A DNA stretch of 64,000 nucleotides from JBAYSY01 sp041675885. GTDB lineage: Bacteria > Pseudomonadota > Alphaproteobacteria > Rhodobacterales > Rhodobacteraceae. Every line of letters starts with the position of its first letter. Position 1 is the first letter of the stretch. A program made the position numbers and the translations under genes. Positions 7,897-16,018 of this stretch are shown one piece after another. The stretch spans positions 55,458 to 119,457 of the forward strand of contig JBAYSY010000003.1 of the NCBI GenBank assembly GCA_041675885.1, written 5' to 3'. Under the pieces are notes generated by a model. It was given only the letters and a program-made list of their open reading frames with translations, was not told the DNA's origin and ran no database searches.

Positions 7897-9384
7897 ATGG
7901 ATTTCGGTTTTACCATTGCGGCTTACGCGGTCGCGGGCGTGCTTTTCATCCTGTCGCTGGGCGGTCTCTCGGGGCAGGAAAGCGCAAAACGGGCGGTCTG
8001 GTATGGTATCGTCGGCATGGCGATTGCAATTGTCGCCACGCTGATCGGACCGGGCGCGGGGATGTGGGGCCTGTCGCTGGTCCTGATCGCCGCGGGGGCG
8101 CTGGTGGGGTATCAACTCGCCACCCGGGTGCAGATGACGCAGATGCCCGAGCTTGTGGCGATCATGCACAGCCTTGTCGGCCTTGCGGCGGTGTTCGTGG
8201 GGTTCAACGCCCATCTCGAACTGGTGCGCGTGGGGCAGACCTTCACCGAGGCCGGCCTGCCCTTCCCGCAGCCCGACGGCCCCCTGAGCACCGCCGCCTA
8301 TGGGCTTCTGGGCACGCTGTCGAATTTCGCGGCACTCCTGGGCAAGAAAACGGCGGTCGAGGTCGGTATCCTGCGGATCGAGCTGGTTCTGGGCATCTGG
8401 ATCGGTGCGGTGACCTTCACCGGCTCGGTCATCGCCTATGGCAAGCTGGCGGGACGGGTCGATTCGATTGCCAGGAAGCTGCCGGGCGGGCACATGCTCA
8501 ATGCCGGTGCGGCGCTCCTGTCGCTCCTGCTGGCAATCCTCTATCTGCAGGGCTGGGGCATCTGGACGCTTCTTCTGCTCACCGCGCTGGCGCTCTTTAT
8601 CGGTTATCACCTGATCATGGGCATCGGCGGGGCCGACATGCCGGTGGTTGTCTCGATGCTCAACTCCTATTCGGGCTGGGCGGCGGCGGCGATCGGCTTC
8701 AGCCTCGGCAATGACCTGCTGATCGTCACCGGCGCGCTGGTGGGATCGTCGGGCGCGATCCTCAGCTACATCATGTGCAAGGCGATGAACCGTTCGTTCA
8801 TCTCGGTGATCCTCGGCGGTTTCGGCGGCACCACCGGCCCAGCACAGGCGATCGAGGGCGAGCAGATCGCCATCGACGCCGACGGCGTGGCGGCGGCGCT
8901 GAACGATGCCGATTCGGTGGTCATCATCCCCGGCTACGGCATGGCGGTGGCGCAGGCGCAGCAATCGGTCAGCGAACTCACCCGCAAGCTGCGGGCGCGC
9001 GGCAAGACCGTGCGTTTCGCGATCCATCCGGTGGCGGGGCGGCTGCCCGGCCACATGAACGTGCTGCTCGCCGAGGCCAAGGTGCCCTATGACATCGTTC
9101 TGGAAATGGACGAGATCAACGACGACTTCCCCGAGACCGATGTGGCCATCGTCATCGGCTCGAACGACATCGTGAACCCGGCGGCGCAGGAGGATCCGAA
9201 CTCCCCCATCGCCGGGATGCCGGTGCTGGAGGTCTGGAAGGCGAAACAGGTGTTCGTGTCGAAGCGCGGCCAGGGCACCGGCTATTCCGGCATCGAGAAC
9301 CCGCTGTTCTACAAGGAGAACACGCGGATGTTCTACGGCGACGCCAAGAAGTCGCTCGACGGCCTCCTGCCCATGATCGACTGA
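7897..9384 (+). CDS. pntB: NAD(P) transhydrogenase beta subunit
   Basis: A 495-residue beta subunit that completes the transhydrogenase with PntA. About the first 270 residues form a bundle of membrane spans (domain II) that carries the proton path; the rest is the NADP-binding domain III, with VVIIPGYGMAVAQAQ near residue 342, VRFAIHPVAGRLPGHMNVLLAEA, and the C-terminal GTGYSGIENPLFY and MFYGDAKKS segments that contact NADP. It starts 19 bases after pntA, so the two form an operon. A 12-bp GC-rich inverted repeat follows the stop at 9421. The enzyme supplies NADPH using the proton gradient. Confidence 0.96.
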   Translation: MDFGFTIAAYAVAGVLFILSLGGLSGQESAKRAVWYGIVGMAIAIVATLIGPGAGMWGLSLVLIAAGALVGYQLATRVQMTQMPELVAIMHSLVGLAAVFVGFNAHLELVRVGQTFTEAGLPFPQPDGPLSTAAYGLLGTLSNFAALLGKKTAVEVGILRIELVLGIWIGAVTFTGSVIAYGKLAGRVDSIARKLPGGHMLNAGAALLSLLLAILYLQGWGIWTLLLLTALALFIGYHLIMGIGGADMPVVVSMLNSYSGWAAAAIGFSLGNDLLIVTGALVGSSGAILSYIMCKAMNRSFISVILGGFGGTTGPAQAIEGEQIAIDADGVAAALNDADSVVIIPGYGMAVAQAQQSVSELTRKLRARGKTVRFAIHPVAGRLPGHMNVLLAEAKVPYDIVLEMDEINDDFPETDVAIVIGSNDIVNPAAQEDPNSPIAGMPVLEVWKAKQVFVSKRGQGTGYSGIENPLFYKENTRMFYGDAKKSLDGLLPMID

Positions 9385-9420
9385 ACCCCGCCACAGCGGC
9401 TTCGCGCCCGAAGGGCGCCG

Positions 9421-9450
9421 CCCCCTCCCGGCCCGCCGGGAGGGGGTTCT
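9421..9450 (+). terminator. Terminator after pntB
   Basis: CCCCCTCCCGGC (9421-9432) and its exact complement (9435-9446) form a near-loopless 12-bp inverted repeat, in practice an 11-bp stem with a four-base loop, followed by TTCTCGTT. It lies 37 bases after the pntB stop. Confidence 0.65.
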
Positions 9451-9483
9451 CGTTGCGGGGGGGCTCGCAGTCCTTGGCACAGG

Positions 9484-9553
9484 CGGAACAGAGGGCGGCG
9501 CCCGGCCGTCGGGTGGGCGCTGAGACGATTGTGGTCTGCGTTTTATGGTGCCG
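9484..9553 (+). repeat. Palindromic repeat family, partial copy 1
   Basis: This 70-base stretch matches the left half of the fuller copy at 9656-9827 in the same orientation: AACAGAGGGC near the start, a GC-rich inverted repeat, then GTGGTCTG and TTTTATGGTGCCG at the end. It lies in the 620-base gap between pntB and the channel gene. Confidence 0.7.
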
Positions 9554-9576
9554 CCTCCCCCAACGGTGGTGCGCGC

Positions 9577-9625
9577 GATGCGCTGAAGCGCACCCTACGG
9601 CAGGCGCGGTGCGCTTCAGCGCACC
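9577..9625. repeat. Inverted pair of GGTGCGCTTCAGCGCACC hairpin repeats
   Basis: TGCGCTGAAGCGCACC (9579-9594) and GGTGCGCTTCAGCGCA (9608-9623) are exact complements separated by 13 bases. Each unit is itself a hairpin, and together they could fold into a 16-bp stem. More copies of the unit occur at 9890, 48118 and 60900, with partial ones near 11254 and 49631, usually flanked on one side by CCCTACGG or its complement. Confidence 0.75.
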
Positions 9626-9655
9626 GCCCCCCTGCCGCCCCCCGGCTGAAACCCT

Positions 9656-9827
9656 GCGAAACAGAGGGCAGCGGCCGACCGCGGGTGGCCGCTGCAACGG
9701 TGGTGGTCTGGCAGTTTATGGTGCCGAATACCCTGACCTCTGTGCATGTCGAAACGTCGCAGGAGCGGCCGCCCGTCCGGGCGGTCGGCCGCTGCCCGGC
9801 GGCGCGTGCCGCGCCTTGATTCCGGGC
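9656..9827 (+). repeat. Palindromic repeat family, full copy 2
   Basis: The fullest copy in the window, about 170 bases. It holds AACAGAGGGCAGCGGCC, a GC-rich palindrome, a conserved core TGGCAGTTTATGGTGCCG (9709-9726), CATGTCGAAACGTCGCAGGA, a second palindrome GCGGCCGCCC...GGGCGGTCGGCCGC, then GGCGCGTGCCGCGCC and TTGATTCCGGGC. Reverse-orientation copies are at 43239-43378 and 48168-48312; shortened ones are at 11331, 49649 and 63946. It has no coding potential that I can support. Confidence 0.75.
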
Positions 9828-9889
9828 GAAGGGTGCCCGCATCCGCTGTTGCGTGCCACCCCGGTCCGGCCTTGTGCCCTGCGCGCCTC

Positions 9890-9912
9890 GTAGGATGCGC
9901 TTCAGCGCACCG
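9890..9912 (-). repeat. GGTGCGCTTCAGCGCACC hairpin repeat, single copy
   Basis: GTAGGATGCGCTTCAGCGCACC is the same unit as at 9579 and 9608, here with one change in the left arm. It lies about 95 bases before the start of the mechanosensitive channel gene. Confidence 0.6.
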
Positions 9913-10004
9913 CACCGCCCCCGCAGCCAAACCCCGCCCTGCCGGTTTTATCCCTGCCCGAAACCCTGTATAGGCGGCACCCGGACAGGAACGGGGACGG
10001 GACA

Positions 10005-11237
10005 ATGGAATTCTACCGGGAACTGGTGACCGACCACCCCTGGATTGCGACCCTGCTGGGTCTTCTGGCGCTGGCGCTGGTCGCGGGCTTTGTCAACTTC
10101 GTGGTCAAGGTCGTGCTGGTGCGGCTGCTGAACCGCATCATCGGCGGCATCGCCGCGCTTCAGGGGCCGGAGGTCGTCCGCTCGGGCGTGATCGCGCGGC
10201 TTGCCAACGCATTCCCGGCCATGGTGATTTCCTCGGGGATCATGCTGGTGCCCGGCCTGCCCGAAGCGGTGGCGCTGGTGGTGCGCAACGTCGCCACGGC
10301 GGTGATCATCCTGGTGATCGCCATGGCGATCTCGGCCGCGCTCAACCTGTTCGATACGATCTGGCACCGCAGACCGACGATGGCCGGGCGTTCGGCCAAG
10401 GGCTATATCCAGATCGTCAAGATCGCGGTCTTCGGCATCGCCGCGATCCTGATGATCGCCGCGATCATCGACCGCTCGCCCCTGATCCTGCTGTCGGGCC
10501 TCGGTGCGCTGACCGCCGTGCTGATCCTGGTGTTCCAGGACACGCTGCTGTCGCTGGTCGCTTCGGTGCAGATCTCCTCGACCGATATCGTGAAGGTCGG
10601 CGACTGGATCGAGATGCCCGCGCTCAATGCCGACGGCGACGTGATCGAGATCGCGCTGCACACCGTCAAGGTGCAGAACTGGGACCGCACCGTGACCACC
10701 ATCCCCACGCGGCGGCTGGTGTCGGACCCGGTGAAGAACTGGCGCGGCATGTTCGAATCGGGCGGGCGGCGGATCAAGCGGTCCCTGTATCTCGACCAGA
10801 CCAGCATCCGTTTCCTGACCGAGGAGGAGCGCGACCGGCTGGCCCGCTTCGCGCCGCTGGAACGCTACATGGAGGAGAAGGCGCAGGAGTTGCAGGCGTG
10901 GAACGCCGAGCTTGGCCCCCGCGCCGAAGTGGCGGCGAACCGGCGGCAGATGACCAATATCGGCACTTTCCGCGCCTATGTGAACAACTACCTGCGCAAC
11001 CATCCCGGGGTGCATCAGGGCATGATCCTGATGGTGCGCCAGCTTGCCCCCACGCCCGACGGCCTGCCGCTGGAGCTTTACTGCTTCACCAGCACCACCG
11101 CCTGGGTGGGCTACGAGGGGACGCAGGCCGATATCTTCGACCACCTTTACGCGGTACTGCCCGAGTTCGGCCTGCGGGTGTTCCAGAACCCCAGCGGCGG
11201 CGATTTCGCGGTGCTGGGCGGGCCGCGCGGGGACTGA
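10005..11237 (+). CDS. Mechanosensitive ion channel, MscS/YbdG type
   Basis: A 410-residue inner-membrane protein of the MscS superfamily, closest in layout to E. coli YbdG. The N-terminal half has about five hydrophobic spans (near residues 15-40, 65-85, 95-115, 140-160 and 165-185). The pore-lining helix and its continuation into the beta domain read LILVFQDTLLSLVASVQISSTDIVKVGDWIEMP, where KVGDWIE is the usual MscS beta-domain hallmark. The C-terminal cytoplasmic part carries VQNWDRTVTTIPTRRLVSDPVKNWRGM, typical of YbdG relatives. Such channels release solutes on osmotic downshock. The gene stands alone behind a repeat-filled gap; ATG at 10005 follows a GGGGACGGG stretch. Confidence 0.9.
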   Translation: MEFYRELVTDHPWIATLLGLLALALVAGFVNFVVKVVLVRLLNRIIGGIAALQGPEVVRSGVIARLANAFPAMVISSGIMLVPGLPEAVALVVRNVATAVIILVIAMAISAALNLFDTIWHRRPTMAGRSAKGYIQIVKIAVFGIAAILMIAAIIDRSPLILLSGLGALTAVLILVFQDTLLSLVASVQISSTDIVKVGDWIEMPALNADGDVIEIALHTVKVQNWDRTVTTIPTRRLVSDPVKNWRGMFESGGRRIKRSLYLDQTSIRFLTEEERDRLARFAPLERYMEEKAQELQAWNAELGPRAEVAANRRQMTNIGTFRAYVNNYLRNHPGVHQGMILMVRQLAPTPDGLPLELYCFTSTTAWVGYEGTQADIFDHLYAVLPEFGLRVFQNPSGGDFAVLGGPRGD

Positions 11238-11253
11238 CCGGGTGGCCGGGGCG

Positions 11254-11320
11254 GTGTGCGTGAGTGCACCCTACAGGGCCCGGACCGGGACATCCTTTCC
11301 CCTTGTCCGGAACAGCCGCG
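11254..11320. repeat. Partial hairpin repeat plus a 36-base segment shared with 21030-21066
   Basis: GTGTGCGTGAGTGCACCCTACAG (11254 on) is a degenerate copy of the GGTGCGCTTCAGCGCACC unit. It is followed at 11285-11320 by CCGGGACATCCTTTCCCCTT and then a GAACAGCCGCG end; nearly the same segment occurs at 21030-21066 upstream of carB. Confidence 0.55.
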
Positions 11321-11330
11321 CCAGCGGCCC

Positions 11331-11378
11331 GGGCAGCGGCCGACCGCCCGCACAGGCGGCCGCTGCCCTCTGTTCCGC
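11331..11378 (-). repeat. Palindromic repeat family, shortened copy
   Basis: GGGCAGCGGCCGACCGCC followed by GGCGGCCGCTGCCCTCTGTT: the outer arms of the full element with the conserved core deleted. It forms one long hairpin between the channel gene and the 82-residue gene. Confidence 0.65.
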
Positions 11379-11455
11379 CCATGCCACGGGCACCCCCCCT
11401 TGCCTTCCGCCGCCGCCGTGCCATGCTGCCCGACAAACAACCCCGGAGGCGCGCG

Positions 11456-11704
11456 ATGTTCTCGATCGAGCATGAATTCGATGCGACGGTCATCACCCTC
11501 GTCGATGAGGGCGGCCCGCATCTGGAGGAGGATGTGGTGATCCAGACCTTCGAGGAATGCGTCACCGTCGAGCAACTCGACCCGCGCAGCGAGACGGTGC
11601 AGCGCGTCACGCTCTCGCTTGTGCAATTGCGCGACCTTGCCGCCGCGCTCGACCTGCCCGAAGGGGTCTATCGCCGGGTGCGGCAGGGCGAGGCGGGGGG
11701 CTGA
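11456..11704 (+). CDS. Conserved-looking small protein of unknown function
   Basis: An 82-residue acidic protein beginning MFSIEHEFDATVITLVDEGG. GGAGG sits seven bases before this ATG, which is why the longer upstream frame is not used. The segments VVIQTFEECVTVEQLD and VTLSLVQLRDLAAALDLPEGVYRRV suggest a small alpha-beta fold with a C-terminal helix. There is no signal peptide, membrane span or metal motif. It meets the DUF167 gene tail to tail with three bases between stops. I do not recognise a named family; the good ribosome-binding site and compact context support that it is real. Confidence 0.7.
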   Translation: MFSIEHEFDATVITLVDEGGPHLEEDVVIQTFEECVTVEQLDPRSETVQRVTLSLVQLRDLAAALDLPEGVYRRVRQGEAGG

Positions 11705-11707
11705 GCC

Positions 11708-11962
11708 TCACTCCACCCGGAACAGCTTGTCGCGCGATGTGGCGCCGCGCACCAGCGTCAGGCGGGTTTTCGCCACCCCCAGCGCCTTGGCCAGCAGCTT
11801 GACCACCGCCGCATTGGCCTTGCCGTCCTCGGGCGGCGCAGTCACGCGGACATGCACCACCCCGCCCTCGTAGCGCAGGGCCGCGCGCCCCGCGCGCGGG
11901 GTGACGCGCACCGCGATCTCCGCGCCGGGCCGCGCGAGTGCGGCAAGTTCCGGGTCTGCCAT
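11708..11962 (-). CDS. DUF167/YggU family protein
   Basis: An 84-residue protein of the DUF167 (YggU, UPF0235) family. Typical features are IAVRVTPRAGR near the N terminus, VHVRVTAPPEDGKANAAVVKLLAKALGV in the middle and LTLVRGATSRDKLFRVE at the end, with the APPxxGKAN signature plain to see. The family folds as a small alpha-beta protein of unknown biochemical role and is often found near yggT or division genes; here it sits alone between two oppositely oriented genes. The start at 11962 gives the usual family length; upstream in-frame codons would overlap the neighbouring gene's leader. Confidence 0.9.
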   Translation of the reverse strand: MADPELAALARPGAEIAVRVTPRAGRAALRYEGGVVHVRVTAPPEDGKANAAVVKLLAKALGVAKTRLTLVRGATSRDKLFRVE

Positions 11963-12020
11963 GGGTTGCCTCCGCTGCCCGCTTAGCGCAGGCTCTGCAT
12001 CGAGGGCAATGGAGCGCGGC

Positions 12021-13145
12021 ATGGCGACGGCATTCTTCACGGATGAGCGGTGTTTCTGGCACGGCGGCGGCAATTACGCGCTGACCGTGCCGGTGGGCGG
12101 CCATGTCCAGCCGCTGCCCGCGGGCCTGCCCGAGGGGCCGGAGACCAAGCGGCGCCTGCGCAACCTGATCGAGGTTTCGGGGCTGGTGCAGGATCTTGAT
12201 GTCGCCTCGGCCCCCGAGGCCACATGGGAAGACCTTGCCCGGGTGCATCCCGAAAGCTACCTGACCGGGTTCCGCACCCTGTCGGACGGCAGCGGCGGCG
12301 AACTGGGGCTGCGCACCCCCTTCGGTCCCGGCGGGTTCGAGATCGCCGCGCTTTCGGCCGGGCTGGCCAGGGCGGCGTTGTTCGCGGTGCTGGAGGGGCG
12401 CGCGCGCAACGCCTATGCGCTGTCGCGCCCGCCGGGGCACCACTGCCTGCCCGATTTTCCCAACGGCTTCTGCCTGCTGGCGAATATCGCCATCGCGATC
12501 GAGGCCGCCCGCGCCGCCGGACTGGTCCGCCGGGTCGCGGTGATCGACTGGGACGTGCATCACGGCAATGGCACCGAGGCGATCTATTACGACCGCGACG
12601 ACGTGCTGACCATCTCGGTGCATCAGGAACGCAACTATCCGCTGGACACGGGCGAGGCCGGGGACCGGGGCCGGGGGGCAGGGCTCGGCCACAACATCAA
12701 CATCCCGCTGCCGCCGGGAACGGGGCACAAAGGCTACTTGGAGGCGATGGACCGGCTGATCCTGCCCGCGCTTGATACCTACCGGCCGGACGCTATCGTC
12801 ATCGCCTGCGGCTACGACGCCTCGGCGGTCGATCCGCTGGGGCGGATGCTCGCCACCGCCGGAACCTTCCGCGAGATGACCCGCCGGGTGATGGATGCGG
12901 CCGACAGGCTGTGTGGCGGGCGGCTGGCAATGGTGCATGAGGGCGGCTATTCGGAAATGCATGTGCCGTTCTGCGGTCATGCGGTGCTGGAAGAGATGTC
13001 CGGCAGCGCCCGTCACGCCCCCGACCCGCTGGCCGAGACCCTGCGCAAGCGCCAGCCCGGCCCGGATTTCGACGCTTTCGTAAGCGCGCGGATCGACGCG
13101 CTGGCCACCCTGTTCGCCGCCGCGCCCGCCGCGCCCCCCGCCTGA
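12021..13145 (+). CDS. Class II histone deacetylase-like / acetylpolyamine amidohydrolase family protein
   Basis: A 374-residue zinc hydrolase of the arginase-deacetylase fold. The active-site signatures are RPPGHHCLPD (near residue 137, the paired histidines), VAVIDWDVHHGNGTEAIYY (near 175, Asp and His zinc ligands) and VIACGYDASAVDPLGRM (near 260, third ligand). In bacteria these enzymes remove acetyl groups from polyamines, small acetylated amines or proteins; the exact substrate cannot be told from sequence. GGAGCG precedes the ATG at 12021 and MATAFFTDERCFWH is a family-like start. It diverges from DUF167, with 58 bases between starts, and is followed by the nitroreductase after 51 bases. 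Confidence 0.92.
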   Translation: MATAFFTDERCFWHGGGNYALTVPVGGHVQPLPAGLPEGPETKRRLRNLIEVSGLVQDLDVASAPEATWEDLARVHPESYLTGFRTLSDGSGGELGLRTPFGPGGFEIAALSAGLARAALFAVLEGRARNAYALSRPPGHHCLPDFPNGFCLLANIAIAIEAARAAGLVRRVAVIDWDVHHGNGTEAIYYDRDDVLTISVHQERNYPLDTGEAGDRGRGAGLGHNINIPLPPGTGHKGYLEAMDRLILPALDTYRPDAIVIACGYDASAVDPLGRMLATAGTFREMTRRVMDAADRLCGGRLAMVHEGGYSEMHVPFCGHAVLEEMSGSARHAPDPLAETLRKRQPGPDFDAFVSARIDALATLFAAAPAAPPA

Positions 13146-13196
13146 CCCCGCAACCATCCCGCCCGACGCCACGGCGCTTTCCGAAAGGGCCCCGCC

Positions 13197-13769
13197 ATGA
13201 CCGACAATCCGGTTCTCGATTTCCTGCTCAGCCGCCGTTCACGGCCTTTCCGGCTGCTCGATGAGCCCGCGCCCGACCGGGCGGCGGTGGAACTGCTGCT
13301 GACCGCCGCCGCCCGCAGCCCCGATCACGGCAAGCTGGAGCCATGGCGCTTTGTCGTGCTCGAAGCCCCGGCACTACGGCGGCTGGCCGCCGAGCTCACG
13401 GCGCGGGCCGAATTCCTTGGCGACCCCCCCGAGCGCACCGCGAAGGAGCGCGAGGTCTATGAGCATTCTCCCCTTTCCGTGGTGGTGGTGGCAAGCCCGA
13501 AGGAATCGGACAAGGTGCCGCAGATCGAACAGGTGCTGTCGGCGGGCGCGGTCTGCCTGTCGCTGTTGAACGCGGCGCTGGCGGCGGGCTGGGGGGCGAA
13601 CTGGCTGACCGGCTGGCCCGCCCACGACCGCGCCTTCGCGGAACCCGCCTTCGGCCTTGGCGAAGGCGAATTCGTCGCCGGGATCGTGCATATCGGCACC
13701 GCCACCACCGCGCCGCCCGACCGGCCGCGCCCCGACGTGGCGGCGATCACCACATGGATATCGGACTGA
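13197..13769 (+). CDS. Nitroreductase family protein (YdjA-like)
   Basis: A 190-residue flavoprotein of the nitroreductase superfamily. The family layout is visible: FLLSRRSRPFRLLDEPAPD at the N terminus (FMN-phosphate arginine-rich motif), ARSPDHGKLEPWRFVVLE near residue 40 and the C-terminal IVHIGTATTAPPDRPRPD. The short length and the PDHGKLEPWRF segment point to the YdjA-type subgroup. These enzymes bind FMN and use NAD(P)H to reduce nitro compounds or quinones; the natural substrate is unknown. The last 16 bases overlap the start of the EI24 membrane protein gene, so the two are very likely translated from one mRNA. Confidence 0.9.
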   Translation: MTDNPVLDFLLSRRSRPFRLLDEPAPDRAAVELLLTAAARSPDHGKLEPWRFVVLEAPALRRLAAELTARAEFLGDPPERTAKEREVYEHSPLSVVVVASPKESDKVPQIEQVLSAGAVCLSLLNAALAAGWGANWLTGWPAHDRAFAEPAFGLGEGEFVAGIVHIGTATTAPPDRPRPDVAAITTWISD

Positions 13770-14461
13770 TCCTTTCCTGTTTCGGCCGCGCGCTCGCGGC
13801 GGGGCGCGACCGGCGGTTCCGCAAGGCGCTGGGGCTTGGCACCGTGCTGGCGCTGGCGCTGCTGGTCGCGGTCTATGCCGTGGTTCTGGCGGTGTTCGAC
13901 ACCTGGGCGCCCGAGGTGGTCGAGGCCCCCTTCGCCGGGCCGATCACCGGGCTCGGGGCGCTGTTCTCACCGATGTCGATCCTGTTCATGCTGGGCCTTT
14001 CGGTGTTCCTGATGATGCCGGTCGCGGCGCTGTTCGCCGGGCTGTTCATCGAGGACATGGCCGAGGCGGCGGAGGCCGCAGGCGGGCTCCCCCAAGCCGC
14101 GCTGCCGCGGCCCTCGCTCTACCAGTCGGTGGTGGACAGCGTGAACTTCGTGGCTGTGCTGATGCTGGTGAACCTGTTGGCGGTGCTGCTCTATGCCGCG
14201 GTGGGCTGGTTCGCGCCGCTGATCTTCTGGGCGCTGAACGGCTACCTCCTGGGACGCGAGTATTTCACCCTGATCGCCGGCCGCAGGCTGGGGCGCGACG
14301 CCGCCCGGGTGCTCCGGCGCCGGCATCGCGTTACGGTCTGGCTGGCGGGCATGGCGATGGCGGGGCCGCTATCGGTGCCGCTCGTCAACCTCGTGATCCC
14401 GGCGCTCGGGGCCGCGACCTTCACCCATCTGTTTCATCGGTTGCAGGCGCAGGTGCGGTGA
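13754..14461 (+). CDS. EI24 domain (CysZ-like) integral membrane protein
   Basis: A 235-residue membrane protein with the EI24/CysZ layout: a short N-terminal amphipathic part, two long hydrophobic stretches near residues 28-50 and 70-105, another pair near 130-165 that includes FWALNGYLLGREYF, and a last span near 195-215. The NGYLLGREY(F) segment is typical of the family. CysZ relatives transport sulfate in enterobacteria, but in alphaproteobacteria the substrate is not established. It overlaps the nitroreductase gene by 16 bases and its 3' end overlaps the converging DUF1467 gene by 41 bases. Confidence 0.85.
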   Translation: MDIGLILSCFGRALAAGRDRRFRKALGLGTVLALALLVAVYAVVLAVFDTWAPEVVEAPFAGPITGLGALFSPMSILFMLGLSVFLMMPVAALFAGLFIEDMAEAAEAAGGLPQAALPRPSLYQSVVDSVNFVAVLMLVNLLAVLLYAAVGWFAPLIFWALNGYLLGREYFTLIAGRRLGRDAARVLRRRHRVTVWLAGMAMAGPLSVPLVNLVIPALGAATFTHLFHRLQAQVR

Positions 14462-14759
14462 TTTCCGCCGGCTGGCCGGTGATCGCGGGCCGCTCCGGCA
14501 GCCGCCCCATGAAGTCGAAGTCGCGTACCGAGATCGCGCCCGACAGGATGATCCCGCTCAGCACCGCCCAGACGATCACCGCCGCCACCGTGGTCTGGCG
14601 CAGCTTGCGGCGCATGACAAAGCCCGCGGGCGCGCCGGGGGGCGTGCCGGGTACCACCTTGCCGTCCTCATCCTGGGTGGTGATGCGCAGGGGCAGCACC
14701 ACGAACAGCACCAGAAACCAGGTCATGGCGAACAGGACGAAGGCGGCGGAGATGCTCAT
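14421..14759 (-). CDS. DUF1467 family membrane protein
   Basis: A 112-residue protein with two hydrophobic segments (MSISAAFVLFAMTWFLVLFVVLPL at the N terminus and TVAAVIVWAVLSGIILSG near residue 57) separated by a charged loop with RITTQDEDGKVVPGTPPGAP, the hallmark of DUF1467. The family occurs in alphaproteobacteria, commonly next to the methylmalonyl-CoA epimerase gene, as here: its start is three bases after the mce stop, so the pair forms an operon. Function is unknown. Its 3' end overlaps the EI24 gene on the other strand. Confidence 0.88.
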   Translation of the reverse strand: MSISAAFVLFAMTWFLVLFVVLPLRITTQDEDGKVVPGTPPGAPAGFVMRRKLRQTTVAAVIVWAVLSGIILSGAISVRDFDFMGRLPERPAITGQPAEITAPAPATDETDG

Positions 14760-14762
14760 GGC

Positions 14763-15167
<405 letters not shown>

Positions 15168-15316
15168 CGGGGCCTCCCTGGTTGCGGCTGCCCTTATGCG
15201 CGGCCCGGACGCGCGACACAAGATGCGGAAGGCCACGGGTCCGGTCATTGGCCTGCCGGGCTTAACCGGGCCTTAGCCTTTTGCGGGTGGAATGGGACAA
15301 AGCGCAGGAGGTGCCG

Positions 15317-16015
15317 ATGCCCGTTCCCGATTCGCCGGTTGCCGCCGGTCAGGTGCTGCCGCTGCATGGCCTGACCATCCTTGCGGTCGAGGACAGCCGT
15401 CATGCCTGCGATGCCCTGCGCCTGCTCGTGCGCCGCTCGGGTGCGCGGATGCGCCGGGCCGGGACGCTGGCCGAGGCACGACGGCATCTTGCGCTTTACC
15501 GGCCCGATGTGGCGATCGTGGATATCGGTCTGCCGGATGGTTCGGGGCTGGCGCTGATCGGCGAACTGGCCGGGACGGGGCGGCCGGTGGTGATCGCCTC
15601 GTCGGGCGATGACAGCGCGCGGGAAAAGGCGATGGCGGCGGGGGCGGCGGACTGGCTGCCCAAGCCGGTGGCCGGGCTGGCGGCCTTCCGGTCGCTGCTG
15701 CTGCGGCACCTGCCGGGGCCGCCCGTTTCGGCGGGAGAGGCCGGGGCGGGCACCCAGCGCCCGGACCCGCTGGCGCTGCATGATGACCTGATGCGGGCGG
15801 CGCGGGTGCTGGCGGCGGAACCGGTGGGGGAAGAACGGCTCTGGCTCGGCCGTTTCCTCGGCGGGGTGGCGCGCTGCGCCCGCGACGCACCGCTGGAACG
15901 TGCGGCCGGGGCGCTTGCCGCCGGTGAGGCCGGGGCGCGCAAGCGGGCCGCGGCACTGGTGGCCCGGCGCCTGCGCCACGCCCCCGCGCCCTTTGCCGCG
16001 CCGCCGGGGCGATAG
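15317..16015 (+). CDS. Orphan response regulator receiver protein
   Basis: A 232-residue protein with an N-terminal receiver domain and no DNA-binding domain. The acidic pocket is Glu25-Asp26 (ILAVEDSRHA), the phospho-acceptor is Asp69 in VAIVDIGLPDGSG, the switch serine is in VVIASSGDD and the conserved lysine is Lys116 in WLPKPV, so it should be phosphorylatable. The C-terminal 100 residues are Ala and Arg-rich helices without a recognised output domain. AGGAGG precedes the ATG at 15317. No histidine kinase is adjacent. It may act through protein contacts, for example in a phosphorelay or as a sink; this is inference. Confidence 0.85.
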   Translation: MPVPDSPVAAGQVLPLHGLTILAVEDSRHACDALRLLVRRSGARMRRAGTLAEARRHLALYRPDVAIVDIGLPDGSGLALIGELAGTGRPVVIASSGDDSAREKAMAAGAADWLPKPVAGLAAFRSLLLRHLPGPPVSAGEAGAGTQRPDPLALHDDLMRAARVLAAEPVGEERLWLGRFLGGVARCARDAPLERAAGALAAGEAGARKRAAALVARRLRHAPAPFAAPPGR

Positions 16016-16018
16016 ATG

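Noticed and set aside
9484..9912. CRISPR array
   Set aside because: Repeats here are unequal in length, palindromic and irregularly spaced, and no cas gene is in the window.
9453..9973. Several open frames of 75-146 codons in the gap after pntB
   Set aside because: They run through repeat copies and hairpins on both strands, have no ribosome-binding site and no domain; the repeats explain them.
11264..11455. Extended start for the 82-residue gene, giving 146 residues
   Set aside because: The extension runs through a repeat copy and has no ribosome-binding site; ATG at 11456 has GGAGG at proper distance.
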